Assembly (NCBI GenBank): GCA_003586115.2
Contig: QVOM02000021.1
Span: 8,012,248-8,076,247, forward strand
Direction of reading: 5' to 3'
DNA: 64,000 nt
Origin: Salvator merianae
Taxonomy: Eukaryota > Chordata > Lepidosauria > Squamata > Teiidae
The notes below the pieces were generated by a model, which saw nothing but the letters and a program-made list of their open reading frames with translations, had not been told where the DNA came from and made no database searches. A program made the position numbers and the translations under genes. How positions within the stretch are numbered: the first letter of the stretch is position 1; every line of letters starts with the position of its first letter. Shown here one piece after another: positions 63,590 to 64,000 of this stretch.

Positions 63590-64000
63590 TGTTATTTATT
63601 TTATTACTTAAAACATTTATATATCTTTTTTCACTAAAAAATTCTCAAAAGCATTATACAAGAAAAATAAAAAACTAGGGTAAAATTCACACATAGAGAA
63701 AAACCAACAATTAAAAATACATTGAAAAACCGGTTGGGTCAGGGAAAAGGCAAGCATTCATACAGGGAATGGCTGGTTAAAAAGAGAGATATCTTTAACA
63801 GGCACTTAAAAACTTGTGGTGCTGGCATCTTGCAAAAAGCATTCCACAAGGTAGGTGCTACCACAGAGAAGGCTTGATAGTGTGCCATCATAAGATTGTA
63901 TTTTGTGGGACTTGCATTAAGACCTCTCCAGATGGTCTCAGGGCGCTTCCAGGGTTAAAAAAAGGAAGGTGTTCTTTAAGATATTATGGTCCCAAGTTTT
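63590..64000 (-). mobile_element. L2-type LINE end, minus strand (runs off the window)
   Basis: The plus strand starts with TTATTTATTTTATTACTTAA, the reversed (TAAATAA)n tail. It is followed by CTTTAACAGGCACTTAAAAA and AAGCATTCCACAAGGTAGGT, then GCTACCACAGAGAAGGC, the reverse of the L2-type ORF2 end and 3' UTR. The pattern matches 13505-13640. Confidence 0.5.

Larger units (their letters stand above)
61670..64000 (+). other. JMY: JMY intron 9, 5' part
   Basis: The intron runs from the GTAGCT donor past the window end. It holds a hAT-like element (61728-62058) and a minus-strand L2-type LINE piece (63590-64000). I see nothing assignable in 62060-63590. No WH2-coding exon (L..I..G..LKKV) is visible in any + frame here. 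Confidence 0.65.

Noticed and set aside
1..64000. CRISPR arrays, operons, prophage or other prokaryotic systems
   Set aside because: The window is clearly vertebrate nuclear DNA with introns, LINEs and SINEs. No regular direct-repeat/spacer structure was seen.

Overview
This is a stretch of vertebrate nuclear DNA, most probably from a squamate reptile. It holds one recognisable protein-coding gene with well-spaced exons on the + strand. The rest is AT-rich intronic and flanking DNA crowded with degraded CR1-, L2- and L1-type LINE pieces, one BovB (RTE) piece, tRNA-derived SINE pieces and many short non-autonomous DNA transposons. BovB together with Sauria-SINE-like tails, abundant CR1/L2 and many hAT-like elements is a squamate pattern. 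I cannot fix the species.

The gene is JMY, the junction-mediating and regulatory protein of the WHAMM/JMY actin nucleator family. A GC-rich CpG island (about 6,990-8,960) carries the promoter, 5' UTR and coding exon 1. Nine coding exons can be placed with canonical AG/GT borders and compatible phases: 7926-8960, 28120-28293, 34342-34492, 36780-36949, 40315-40480, 43942-44129, 58528-58608, 60699-60791 and 61147-61669. They join into an uninterrupted frame of 860 codons plus one base. This covers the conserved N-terminal domain, a Ser/Pro/Ala-rich linker, the central helical/coiled-coil region and the proline-rich stretch. The actin-binding WH2 repeats, the connector/acidic tail, the stop codon and the 3' UTR lie beyond base 64,000.

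Region by region: 1-6,900 is 5' flanking DNA without a credible gene. It holds a hAT-like element with a perfect 8-bp target duplication (4754-5030), a long foldback element (3446-3578) and a three-unit tandem repeat (5611-5905). Intron 1 (19 kb) holds an L2-like LINE, an unusually CpG-rich 588-bp element with perfect terminal repeats, a minus-strand CR1 that keeps pieces of ORF1 and ORF2, and several other repeats. Introns 2-6 hold two L1-like ORF2 ends, several CR1 copies (two of them interrupted by other elements), a mariner-like MITE and a BovB end. Intron 7 holds a well-preserved CR1 end and a second copy of the foldback element. Intron 9 carries a hAT-like element 58 bp after the exon 9 donor.

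I found no second gene, no structural RNA gene, no CRISPR array and no new enzymatic system. The noteworthy material is the set of non-autonomous DNA transposons and a few features of the JMY locus itself.
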